Shown here: positions 30,570 through 48,707 of the stretch, in pieces
How positions within the stretch are numbered: the first letter of the stretch is position 1
Layout: each line of letters begins with the position of its first letter
Program-made: the position numbers and the translations under genes
From: Lineus longissimus
Lineage: Eukaryota > Nemertea > Pilidiophora > Heteronemertea > Lineidae
Direction of reading: 5' to 3'
Assembly: GCF_910592395.1 (NCBI RefSeq)
Contig: NC_088321.1
Coordinates: 930,001-994,000, forward strand
Length of the DNA stretch: 64,000 nucleotides
The notes under the pieces: generated by a model
What the model saw: only the letters and a program-made list of their open reading frames with translations
The model's database searches: none
Told to the model about the DNA's origin: nothing

Positions 30570-33500
30570 TCATCTTTCCTCTCCATCCACACTGTCCTCC
30601 GCTTTGAAATTAACTCTCAGGAACTCTCTTGATCTGATGTCTGCCTGAAAAATAATACTGACCACATCAACACTAGCTAGAATACATATGCACCATATCA
30701 AACATTTTGGAGTTGACCATACCATGATATTGCCCCAGTGGTGTCCGTCACATCAGCTTTTGACATTACAACATTCCATCATTCCCCTCTCACACCCTGT
30801 ACTCTCAGCTGTGGACCCCTCCCCCCTTCAGTGTGTACATACTTTATGGACTGTCCCCGACTTACCTGTCGAACTGGCTCTGGTATCCTGTGCTTGCAAC
30901 ACTTCTTTACAACCGTGACGGTCGCTTCCAGGGAGATCTTGTGACCCGCACTCACATAGACAGGGTTCTTTGTTGCTTCATTGCTTCTAAGGGCCTAGAA
31001 GAGACAACTTTACAATTATAATATTTGGAGAATGTTGGAGGCGAAGGAGACGATGACAGACTCTCTGGATGCATGTGTAGCCTTGCTGCAAGAGAGCGCT
31101 GGAGTTGTAATAGAGGTGTTGACACAAACACTCGGGACTGTGTTACCTGGAGGGATGTGGTGGCACAGTCTGACATAGAATTGTCAAGTTGCAAGAATGA
31201 GTTAGTGAGTGATATTTTAAGTGCACAAAAATATTGTAAACCTCAGATCCAGAAGGCACTTCATCCACTTAGGGTGTTTTTGAGTAAAATCAACTAGCCT
31301 GCTGCGACTCCAATGGTTTTTGTATTAGAAATGACGTCTTATCACATCAAATTCAAAAGGATTTTAGAGACAATCACTTACCACTCCAAGTGTCCTGCCC
31401 GAGGACCCAACCAATGGGAAAGTGTCTCCTCCTTTTCGTAAGCCGTCGATCTGAAAAGTTTAACAAATTGCATATCTTAAACTTTTCAGTGTCAATGGCT
31501 TGTACAGTAGAACCTCTCTATTAAGGACACCCTCGGGACTGACAAGTGCTGTCCTCATTACACAGGTGTCCTGATAAGAGAGGTCAAATTGAATGGAAAC
31601 AACCAATTTGGGACCAAAACTAGTGTCCTTAATAGAGAGGTTGTCCTTAATAGAGAGGTGTCCGCTAAGGGAGGTTCCACTGTATCTGATATAACGCTCT
31701 TGCCTGCACCTGATTGTGCCGAGGCTAAATCACCGCAAACTAACAACAAAAACATTGCAACTTGCGATGATAATCGCTGCTATAGCAACCAAAAGGTCTG
31801 CCGGTACGACAAATCGATCTCTTATCTGCAGGTGAAACTGGTAATCACTGGTGTGACCGATTCTTATCTTGTCTCGTGCTTCTGTGGCGAATTTTGCTGC
31901 TTCACAGAGTCACGTCACATCACAAACTGGCGTGAAATATCTGACGGTCACCAGCTGTCAGTCACCAGCTGACTCACATACCTACCTTTTCTTTGTGTTT
32001 GGCATCGTTCTCTAACCCATCGACTTGGAATAATTTCTTCGCTACACCGGCCGCTGGGAGATCTAGCAACACACCAAGATGGCACGCCAAGCCAAATTCT
32101 GAAAAAAACACTTCATCAGCTTAAACGTCAGCCAAATTTAAAATAGTTCGACTGAAAATGGATTTCATGACAATAGTGTCAATACTCAGCTGGAGAGTAG
32201 AAACTGGTTTTTCCGATTATGGAGCCCCACCACTCGATGCGTCATAACCCAACCTCCATTGGACACTGGGGAGGACACGGGATTCAGAGAAACGGGGCAC
32301 CACAGTGTTTCGACACTAGAACTGATCAGCACCGTTTCGTTTTTGTGTCCTTGAGCAAGGCACTTGACCCTTCTTGCTTCTCTCCACCCGCACGACTGAG
32401 GAGTGAATGGGTACCAGGGAGCCTGGGAGGTTAATCTGCATCCCGCATCCTATCCAGGGGGTGTAATACTCCTATCAGGATAAGCGCCAACTGGAAGAGC
32501 TGTTCGCGGCCCGGGATATAGCTGAGCCAACTTTAACAAACTTTAAACAGTGCTTCACACCCAAAATCATGTTTAGTGTCGAACCCAACCTTCTTTCTAA
32601 GAAATACTGCAGATCCTCTCAAGACTAGGTTAGCGAATCATCAACAGAAACCAACCTCTAGGATGTAACAATCCGTTCCCGTCCACGAGGACCAACTGGG
32701 GCAGGTATTCTGGATGGACGGACCTCAACTTGTAGAATCTCTCGACGAGGAAGTCGGCCTCGCGGAAAGCCAGGAAGCCAGGGATGTATGGCGCTGTCAG
32801 TTCCACCATGGTGCAATCCTCATACACTACCTGAAGAATGATCGAGTCATAAGTTATCAATAGATTGAGCCATGGTGTATTCTCTGGAACTTTCAAGGAG
32901 ATAGGTGAGGAGTCTTGAAGACTCTGAAGGCCTTACAAAAGTCAAGCTACTGAGGAGGAAAGTACAGTAGAACCTCCCTAAACAGACACCTCTCTAACCT
33001 CTCTATTCAGGACAAATTTTTTGTACAACTTTCCGACAGTAACACAAATATATCCTGCAAATTTCAGCTCAAAATCCCAAGTCCTTCATGATATTTTGGT
33101 GTATTTCCAAACCTGAAGACCCTAAAGTCACTATGGATATTCCAGCTGGCAGAGGGAAAATTACAAGTAATTTAAAATTGATTAAATCTCAATAAAATTT
33201 TGTTTACAACTTCCTGACAGTAGCACAAATTTATCCTGCAAATTTCAGCTCAAAATCCCAAGTCGTTCATGATATTTTGATGTATTTCCAAACCTGAAGA
33301 CCCTAGAGTCACTATGGATATTCCAGCTGGCAGAGGGAAAATTACAAGTAATTTCAAATTGATTGAATCTCAACAAAATTTTGTGTACAGCTTTCTGACA
33401 GTAACACAAATATATCCTGCAAATTTCAGCTCAAAATCCCAAGTCGTTCATGATATTTTGATGTATTTCCAAACCTGAAGACCCTAAAGACACTATGGAT

Positions 33501-35083
33501 ATTCCAGCTGGCAGAGGGAAAATTACAATAATTTCAAATTGATTGAATCTCAACAAAATTTTGTTTACAACTTGCGAAATTTGCAGGATATTTTGGTGTT
33601 ACTGTCAGGAAGTTGTACACAAAATTTTGTTGAGATTCAATCAATTTGAAATTATTGTAATTTTCCCTCTGCCAGCTGGAATATCCATAGTGGCTTGAGG
33701 GTCTTCAGGTTTGGAAATACATCAAAATATCATGAACGACTTGGGATTTTGAGCTCATATTTGCAAGATATATTTGTGTTACTGTCAGGAAGTTGTACAC
33801 AAAATTTTGTTGAGATTCAATCAATTTGAAATTACTTGTAATTTTCCCTCTGCCAGCTGGAATATCCATAGTGACTCTAGGGTCTTCAGGTTTGGAAATG
33901 GTGACATGCAGTAGAGAAGGAGATGAGGCAGAATGCTTGGACATGGGGAAACATCCACAGGCAGGCTGCCAACCAGACAGGGTGGAGACTGAAGATTTAA
34001 GCCGTATGTGCCATAAAGGCATGAAGAGGACTAAGTAAGTAAGCAACTGACTGTGCCCCTGAGGATTCATTGGGCAACCATGCCCTTCTTTACATGTATG
34101 TCCAGGTTGAATGCCATAAGGGGACCACTACACTTACCTCTAAGCTAGGAAATTTACAAACGACAAGAGCAGCACAGGCATTCCTGGTATCACCTTTCAC
34201 AAATGAAATATCTACACCACCAATGTACTGTAGGCCCGATGTCTCATCATCATCTTCTACCTTCTGTTGCCATTCCTCGGTGTTTTCTAAGATCAGCTTT
34301 TTCTTCAGCTCAAGCTGCTCCCTGAAATGATCCATAGATAAAGATCTGGAGACACATTTTCTGAGTTCTACGGATCTGGCTGGCTTGAGCGTTGAGCAAA
34401 CAAACAATTAAAGTGCTCTGCCCTGTGGTAGAGTCACGACAAGAAGACAAGTGTTTGTAATTTACCCATTTTTGATGGGGGATTCCAACCACAACTGTCA
34501 CACTGTTTCATGCAGTTCCATCTGATGTCCCAATGTGACAAAACTCACTTTTGCGCAGTGCTTTAGGGTAAGGGGACACCCTTCCAGAGTTGAACAATGC
34601 GACAGACCAAAATAGACCTCAAGTAGCAAAATAATCATTGTTTCTTCTTTCCTGTCTTGTGCATATCAATGTTACTCTAGACTGAGTTAGCATAGCTTGG
34701 TCCAGTGCACCCTGGGTTCGGTGCAATAAGAAAGTTGAAAGTACAGTAGAACCTCTCTATTAAGGACACCCTCGGGACTGACAAGTGATGTTCTTAATAG
34801 AGAGGTGTCCTGATAAGGGAGGTCAAATTGAATGGAAACAACGAATTTGGGACCAAAACTAGTGTCCCTAATAGAGATGTTGTCCTTAATAGAGAGGTGT
34901 CCGCTAAGGGAGGTTCCACTGTATTTTGACCAGCCCTACCGACATTTAAACTTACTTTTCCCACTTTGTCCGGATGTCTTCATCTAAGGATGGAAATTCC
35001 TTTTTCCAGTGGGAAGGGCGGACTTCGTCTTCGTCCTTTAGACGGCTTTCTTTCTTATACTTCTTTGTATTGATACAACCCAT
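30570..35083 (-). CDS. ENDOV: Endonuclease V (inosine-specific nuclease)
   Basis: Seven coding exons: 34956-35083, 34138-34321, 32656-32830, 31986-32098, 31382-31450, 30866-30994, 30570-30644 (873 nt, 290 aa; human about 282). The acidic metal-binding residues are all present: Asp80 in [11 protein letters not shown], Glu128 in GFLAFRE and Asp154 in LVDGNG, with spacings of 48 and 74 that equal those of the human enzyme (D52, E100, D126). The wedge motif PYIP is at 118-121. Later blocks GVAKKLF and [15 protein letters not shown] match the family. The enzyme cleaves the second phosphodiester 3' to inosine: DNA repair in bacteria, inosine-containing RNA in animals. The first exon starts [14 protein letters not shown] could be a lipidation-type N terminus, but this is inference. 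The intron between exons 2 and 3 carries a large inverted repeat. Confidence 0.96.
31503..31684. mobile_element. Pogo-like MITE
   Basis: Near-consensus 182-bp copy, TACAGTAGAACCTCTCTATT to GGTTCCACTGTA, in the ENDOV intron between exons 4 and 5. Confidence 0.9.
32215..32525. repeat. SINE-like repeat
   Basis: It contains GTGTCCTTGAGCAAGGCACT and GAATGGGTACCAGGGAGCCT, a segment I know as a frequent dispersed repeat in marine invertebrate genomes. No tRNA head is visible. ENDOV intron. Confidence 0.5.
33015..33905. repeat. 180-bp tandem repeat followed by inverted copies
   Basis: Three direct units (start about 33018, 33198, 33378) containing TATTCCAGCTGGCAGAGGGA are followed by about two units in reverse orientation (33570-33900, with TCCCTCTGCCAGCTGGAATA). 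The arms could pair over about 330 bp. ENDOV intron 2. Confidence 0.9.
34742..34923. mobile_element. Pogo-like MITE
   Basis: 182-bp near-consensus copy in the first ENDOV intron, ending about 30 nt from the exon 1 donor. Confidence 0.9.
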
Positions 35084-37100
35084 CGTTCACCGTCGGGCTG
35101 ATAAGCGTTCTTTGTCAGATTTATTGACTCCACACTATGTCACATCTCAAATACTGCGACAATAGGTCGTTTCATCACTGTCCCAGCACGAATGAAGACA
35201 AAGTCACAACCACCCTTCACAAATTTTGGGAATTCCCCCCACAAAATCCTTTTCCGTAAACACACACCAAATATCTATACATCTAATTGAGCACTGATTT
35301 AAGTCCTATATTTTGAACACCTAGAATATTGTTTCTGATGAAACTTACTGCAACAAAAACGTCATTTATTGAGGAAATTTTAGAAATGTCGTCATATCGG
35401 TCGGGTATTTCCCGAGGAACAGCCGGGGAGCGAAATTTTTTTCTGCAGGATACTTCTGCCACAGTGTACATCTGACAGCCAATCACAATTGGCGCGATCT
35501 TTGACGTCACACTGTTTATTTATGCATGATAATGCAAATACAATGGACGATACCGAGTCGCATGCCGAGTGCCACTTCAACTGTGAATGTGACAATAGTT
35601 CATTTTCTGACCCCAATTATGCTCAACTCAAGGTTTGTGTCGTAGTGTTTAGGAATGAATTGCACAGATTCATTGTAAAATTGATGATATTATGCGTACA
35701 AAAGAGGCATCAGCTGATCTGATCGCTACATTGCAGTGCATGCATTGATTAGTGAAATTTTAAGGGGTAGTGATACTGACAGTGTTGCCAATGTTGATAA
35801 TTATTAAAGGGACAGTGTATCCGATGTCTCGCGATTTGTGAAATTTTAAGGGGCAGTGACACTGACAGTGTTGCCAATGTTGATAATTATTAAAGGGACA
35901 GTGTATCCGATGTCTGCTGTTTGTTGAAGGTATCAGGCCTATTTTGGTAGTTTGAACATTGTTGAAGGGCCATTGTATAAAACACATTTTGACAAGCAAA
36001 CAAAATAAATTGAATGGTGGCGCCACCTATGCATATACAGCAGAACTAGTTACACGGTTGACAGATAAACATTCAACCTCGGCTATTTTGCCGAGCACAG
36101 TGCGCCTTTAACAGACAAGTCCAATAAATACAGTCCACTCGACATTGACGACAATGAAAATACATGTTAAGATACTGCAAATAAATATATTTTAGCTAAT
36201 ATACTCCTCTAACCATTTGCTAACTTGTTCTTTCCAAGATTATCAGAACACGTGGCATTGTTGACATTATTGCGCCATGTGGAAAGATGATGTCAACAAA
36301 GACACGTGCTTGCCTTGAATTCTGATTGGCTGTCAGATGTACACTATGGCAGAAGTATCCTGCAGAAAAAAATTTCGCAGCCGGGGAATCCTGGGCCTCA
36401 GGTCTCGTTAGGGAGTTTTTCCCAAATGTACGCGATGATGACGTGCCCCATGATTAACAGGACGTAACATCTATTTTAAAATATGTTTCCAAAGTGATTG
36501 CATGAGAACAACCCATTTGTATCGTATATCACTGGAAACGCCCGATTCATTGAGGGTCAACCATTGAACTTCTGAGATATGTTGAATTTTGCACAAATAA
36601 GCGAAAAACGCACCAACATTTCAACACGGGGCCGACGCACATTCCAAGTTCAGTGTACACATACGTCGGCAACAACAGTAAAATACGTAGTTTCTTGTTA
36701 GCCGCTTAGTGAGTAGCGTTCTAGGTTTTAGAAACTAAAAATAAACATATCTTTGCCAAAACAACTGATAAATCAACACTGGCGTACTGTGAGGACCAAG
36801 AAATTAATGATCTTTTAGGAATTAGGCCTACGGGCCCTGTCAACAAGATATGGGCGCTGCCGTCTTGGAAATTCCGAGGAAATCCTTAAGAATCAAATTG
36901 ACTTTAACAACCAATTTCATTACTTATATAAAGACTATTAGCATTGATAATGTTAAGATATATATTTTATTTCATATGTATTAAATCAAAGTGGTACTCT
37001 TTTTAAATCTGATAGTTATAGGGCAAAATATATATCTAGATTCGAGATTAAAACTACTGGTAGTCTAAAAATAGAATGGGGTATCCCTCTATTCACAGAA
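35084..37100. promoter_or_regulatory. Head-to-head spacer between ENDOV and the NATD1-like gene
   Basis: About 2.0 kb separating divergent start codons, so both promoters should lie here. It contains an inverted pair (35430-35485 and 36322-36379, about 57 bp each) and an 85-bp tandem pair at 35755-35920 (GTTGCCAATGTTGATAATTA). No TATA box or initiator could be assigned. Confidence 0.5.
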
Positions 37101-39033
37101 ATGAACAGGCTTCGGATTGCGGTCAATATTGTTCCAAAACTTCGCGGTCTGTTAGGCCTGAATAATCACATCAAGCCATTAAATGTTCGGACAATGAGTG
37201 AGAAAGCCAGTGGTGATATTGATTCGAAACAGGACGAGCAGACGTTAGCAGAAATGCCTTACATTGTGGGTCATGATAAACTGCAAAAAGTTTTCTACAT
37301 TCGGACTGTGGCTAGTAAAGGGGAAGGTATGAGATTGTGTACTTGGGTGTACTTTGGTCAAATAAGAGGACGATTATGTAGTTGCGTGTTGCTCTTTTGA
37401 TAAGGACGTTTGATATCTGTGATCGATATTTTCAGGGGATTGCATAAGTTGGTCCCAAATTGGTTGTTTCCATTCCATTTGACCTCTCGGAACGAGTTTA
37501 TAATCCCCGATCACACCCCCAAAAAAGGTCATCGGTTGACTAACCAAGCACCACTGTTCAATAGATTTATAGTTGAATGCGATCAAACTACGTCATTTCC
37601 GATCGGGGATTCTAAAGTTTAGCCGACCTCTCTTATCAGGACACCTCTCTATTAAGGACAGCAAATGTCAGTCCCAAGGGTGTACGTTAAAAGAGGCTCT
37701 ACTGTATATCGAACCAGGCATACTTGATTGAACCACCAATGTGCTTTTGAACTTTCGTTAATACTTTATACGGCCTAACATGAAAACCACTCTGCCTGAT
37801 TAACACAGGATTACAATGGAAGTTTTATTGGATTAAATCATGTGTGCTCTGATGTATTAATATAGTTTAAAAGCCCATTTGTGCAGTGTTTGTGCATTCA
37901 TATCTAACATGCTTGGGTGAAGATAAGCCAAGTGCGTTGAGTGAGTGGGTTCTTAATGTGGGATAAGTGTTGTTGATCTTTTGAAGTGAAGGTTTCACTC
38001 ATGTTGTCAGGCATGCAAGTTTTATTGACTAGAAACAGCCCAAAGTGCTATTCTACAAGCTGTCAGGCATGCTACTTGCAGTGTCTTCCTTACTGTTTTG
38101 AATGTGTCAGACCGACGTATTTCATGTTTCCATTCAATCTGACCTCTGTAATCAGGACACCTCTCTACTAAGGACAACATTTGTCATTGCCGAGGAGTCC
38201 TCTTGAGAGAGGTTCTTCCGTACAGCTTTCCTTGATGAAACCAATGGGTAACGACCAACTGCCTCAAAGACAAAGTGGTCCAAATATTTGACTTCTCTGT
38301 TTCAGTTTCCAAACAAATCGGCACCCTACGCTACCGACCCCTGCGTGACGGCATCTACGACCTTTACAGCACGGTCGTCGACGACACCTACCAAGGACAG
38401 GGCATCGCTAAACATTTAGCGACGGTACGTTTACGGCACAAGCCAACTAATCCATCCCATAATATATTTGCAGCGTCAGAGCAAATAGGATTCTTGGAGT
38501 ATCGGACACTCCGAGGGAAGATTTACGATTTATATCACACTGAAGTTTTAGAGCAGTATCGAGGGCAGGGTATAGCAAAGCATTTAGCAAAGGTATTGGT
38601 TTTTTTCTCATCTGCATGTTGTTTTTAACCTTTGCTTTTTGTCTTTGTTCTGCACCCTCTCCGTGATTTAGCCTGTGGGTTCAGCATTCTGTTTCCTTTC
38701 AGAAAAGTGATTGGGTACCCACAGTGTCGTGCAGGTAGCTTTTGAATTTGTGACAACATTTTGGGGGTAGTGTAAAAATGGTCTTATCAGATGAGCTCGT
38801 AGGCCCTAGTGTCCAGTTCTGATGCGCTAAATGATTATGACGTCCGTCCTTACAGATTGGCGATCGTAAATTTCAACCATGTTGGCTAAAACTTGTTTCA
38901 TTCTTCACTCCAGGCGGCCATGGACTTTGTCACCAGCAAGGAGGGTAACCGGATGAAGCTGACGTGCTCCTATTTAGAGCGATACCTCAAGTTGAACCCG
39001 ATACCACGATATTATATGGCAGTAGTACCATAA
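37101..39033 (+). CDS. NATD1: NATD1-like GNAT acetyltransferase with duplicated catalytic exon
   Basis: Exons are 37101-37326, then either 38306-38424 (2a) or 38474-38592 (2b), then 38914-39033; each form is 465 nt, 154 aa. Exon 2b reads EYRTLRGKIYDLYHTEV then YRGQGIAKHLAK, and exon 3 starts AAMDFV: this is the short GNAT fold of NATD1/GTLF3B (Acetyltransf_CG type), with RGQGIA as the acetyl-CoA pyrophosphate loop. Exon 2a is about 65% identical (26 of 40 residues) and has QGQGIA. The N terminus (MNRLRIAVNIVPKLRGLL) is basic with no acidic residue in the first 31, so a mitochondrial presequence is plausible; Met32 is an alternative start. AATAAA lies at 39478-39483. Human NATD1 is shorter at the N terminus. 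Substrate unknown. Head to head with ENDOV. Confidence 0.92.
37447..37705. mobile_element. Pogo-like MITE interrupted by a second MITE
   Basis: The left part (CCCAAATTGGTTGTTTCCAT) and right part (CTCTCTATTAAGGACAGC to GGCTCTACTGTA) are separated by the AATCCCCGATC element at about 37497-37618. First intron of the NATD1-like gene. Confidence 0.85.
37497..37618. mobile_element. MITE with AATCCCCGATC-type ends, copy 2 (nested)
   Basis: TTTATAATCCCCGATC and GATCGGGGATTCTAAA are inverted. The inside, including AAGCACCACTGTTCAAT, matches the reverse complement of the copy at 28393-28516. Confidence 0.8.
38130..38225. mobile_element. Truncated pogo-like MITE
   Basis: Right half only, from TTTCCATTCAATCTGACCTC to GAGAGGTTCTTCCGTA; about 80 bp before the acceptor of alternative exon 2a. 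Confidence 0.75.
38306..38424 (+). other. Alternative exon 2a of the NATD1-like gene
   Basis: 119 nt, entering in phase 1 and leaving in phase 0, with acceptor TTCAG and donor GTACGT. It encodes IGTLRYRPLRDGIYDLY and QGQGIAKHLAT. It differs from exon 2b mainly in the strand before the CoA loop (STVVDDTYQ against HTEVLEQYR). Confidence 0.88.
38474..38592 (+). other. Alternative exon 2b of the NATD1-like gene
   Basis: 119 nt with the same phases as exon 2a; acceptor TTTGCAG, donor GTATTG. Only 49 nt separate it from exon 2a, and that intron has a branch-like AACTAATC. It is closer than 2a to vertebrate NATD1 (HTEV, YRGxGIAKHLAK), so it is probably the ancestral exon. Confidence 0.88.
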
Positions 39034-39477
39034 CAATAGATACAACCGATGAATCACGTCATGCGTCCCAGCTGGTCGGACGAACGCAAGGACTTCTGAT
39101 AATGTGAACTGCAAATCTTAGGGAATATAAATCTGTGATATTTTTGCCAATATTAGTGACATTTTAATGCAGCACAATGTGTAAATGCCCACCAACATTT
39201 CAAGGACCCCCTCTCTATAAAGGACACTACTTTTGGCCCAAAATTGGTTGTTTATTTCGATATGACCTCAAGTCAGGACACCTCTCTATTAAGGACAGCA
39301 ATTGTCAGCCCTGAGGTTGTCCTAAATAGAGAGCAAAACAAGAGAGGTGGTTGCCCCCCCGTGACCAAAAGCGGGCTCTGCTGTACAGGCCTGTGAGCTT
39401 CTAGAGAGCTTCATGTACTTGTTGTGTTATGCCACACTTGAGTATTCACGCATTTAATTATTAGATGTACAAATTAC

Positions 39478-39483
39478 AATAAA
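39478..39483 (+). terminator. Polyadenylation signal of the NATD1-like gene
   Basis: AATAAA about 445 nt after the stop codon, in the sense strand. A T-rich stretch follows. Confidence 0.6.
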
Positions 39484-39876
39484 GATTTCAAATGCACACC
39501 TATGTCTTGACATCTTTTGTTTCCTCCCCTAGAGTAAATCAATCAATCAATCAATCAATCAGTGAATCAATCAATATGGGACGAACAAGGTCGATGCAAT
39601 GTCACTCCTTGAACAAGAGAAGTCGTCTGCTCCCAGTGGCAGATTCAGGGGGCCATGAGGAGTGTAACCCCAACGACTTTCTGGGCGTTTCTCCCGAAAG
39701 AAGCTCAAGACTGGTGTAGCTCAAAGTCATCTGCTCCAAGTGGCAGATACGGGGGGCCATGAGGTGTGCGACCCTCTTTTTTGTCGGGAGAGCTCAAAGA
39801 AAAGGACAACCGGCCAAGTGGGGTAAAGCAAAAAATAAAAACAAAAATTAATTCAATTTATCAATAAGTTACACAT

Positions 39877-39882
39877 TTTATT
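39877..39882 (-). terminator. Candidate polyadenylation signal for DPP8/9
   Basis: AATAAA on the minus strand, about 1.3 kb past the DPP8/9 stop. If used, the 3' UTR would include the 23-bp and 24-bp minisatellites. No closer evidence is visible. Confidence 0.35.
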
Positions 39883-39954
39883 AACAAATTTGTTCATTCC
39901 ATTTCACCAGGTTATTCTAAAATTAATACACTGTACAGGAATCACATCAATGTA

Positions 39955-40070
39955 CATGAGGTCAAGGTCACAATGGACTATGAGGTCAAGGTCACAATGG
40001 ACAATGAGGTCAAGGTCACAATGGACAATGAGGTCAAGGTCACAATGGACAATGAGGTCGCACGTCAAAC
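39955..40070. repeat. 24-bp minisatellite carrying TCAAGGTCA
   Basis: About five units of ATGAGGTCAAGGTCACAATG plus GACA. TCAAGGTCA is the monomeric nuclear-receptor (ERR/NR5A type) site, here four times at 24-bp spacing. Confidence 0.9.
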
Positions 40071-40679
40071 TCTGAGTACAAGGATCAACATTTAGGGGGG
40101 AGGTGTGCGAAGCAGACGTTACACTTTTGTGCTAACGACCAAGAGTAATAAATTATATGACATTTGTCATATTTTTTTCTCTTGGAAAAATGAATTGAGA
40201 CTCAAATACCCTAAAATCCCTGAAAAAAATTAAGGGATTTGAAAAAAATTTCAAGACTGGTTGGAAATTCAGGACATCTCTGAAATTAATTTGCGCCGCA
40301 GACAATTTTGCGATTACAATATTTGCTACATTTACGGGACAAATTACACATATTACATCACTTTATAAGTTAACTACATGCCATGTCATTCTACAGCCTA
40401 ACCTGGAGTAGTCCCAAAGCGTTAACTGTTCAATTTCTAACAATTTCGTAGGCCCAAAGCCCAAACCAGGGATTTGTTATCAATACAACTCCTTGTCCAA
40501 ACCCACCAATTGAGAATTCACTCTCCTACAAGTGGAGACATCTTCCCTTCACTGCTGTAAACACATTTCAACCATTTTGCTGCAGATGACGCGCTGTGAT
40601 TATCATACACATTCCCCCACGACCTGTGGATGATGTGCAGAGCATGTCATGCCCCTCTTGACTTTAAATTCACCAGCAC

Positions 40680-41065
40680 TCGGTCACACACTCTCTGAAC
40701 ACGGCATGCCACCCTCTCTAAACATGGCATGGCACGCACACTAAACATGGCATGCCACCCACACTAAACATGGCATGTCACCCACACTAAACATGGCATG
40801 GCACCCACTATAAACATGGCATGTCACCCACTATAAACATGGCATGCCACCCTCTCTTAACATGGCATGTCACACTCTCTGAACATGGCATGGCACCCAC
40901 ACTAAACATGGCATGGCACCCACACTAAACATGGCATGGCACCCACACTAAACATGGCATGGCACCCACTATAAACATGGCATGGCACCCACACTAAACA
41001 TGGCATGGCACCCACACTAAACATGGCATGGCACCCACTATAAACATGGCATGGCACCCTCTCTA
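40680..41065. repeat. 23-bp minisatellite
   Basis: About 16 units of CACTAAACATGGCATGGCAC plus CCA, with TATAAACATGG and CTCTCT variants, about 100 nt from the DPP8/9 stop codon; probably in its 3' UTR. Confidence 0.92.
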
Positions 41066-41162
41066 CAGCAAATAGGTAATGGATTGCCACTTCATATCAT
41101 AACCAATCACCAACCAAACATTTCATTAGTAAATTCACCTACACAACTATCGTATTCTTCTG

Positions 41163-48707
<7,545 letters not shown>

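Larger units (their letters stand above)
39034..41162. other. Convergent 3' spacer between the NATD1-like gene and DPP8/9
   Basis: It contains the UTRs of both genes, a decayed pogo-like MITE (39205-39386), an (AATC)n run near 39536-39575 and the two minisatellites listed separately. No further gene is seen. Confidence 0.6.

Noticed and set aside
31025-31297. Plus-strand ORF in the ENDOV intron
   Set aside because: Lies in an intron of a well-supported gene and has no recognisable features.
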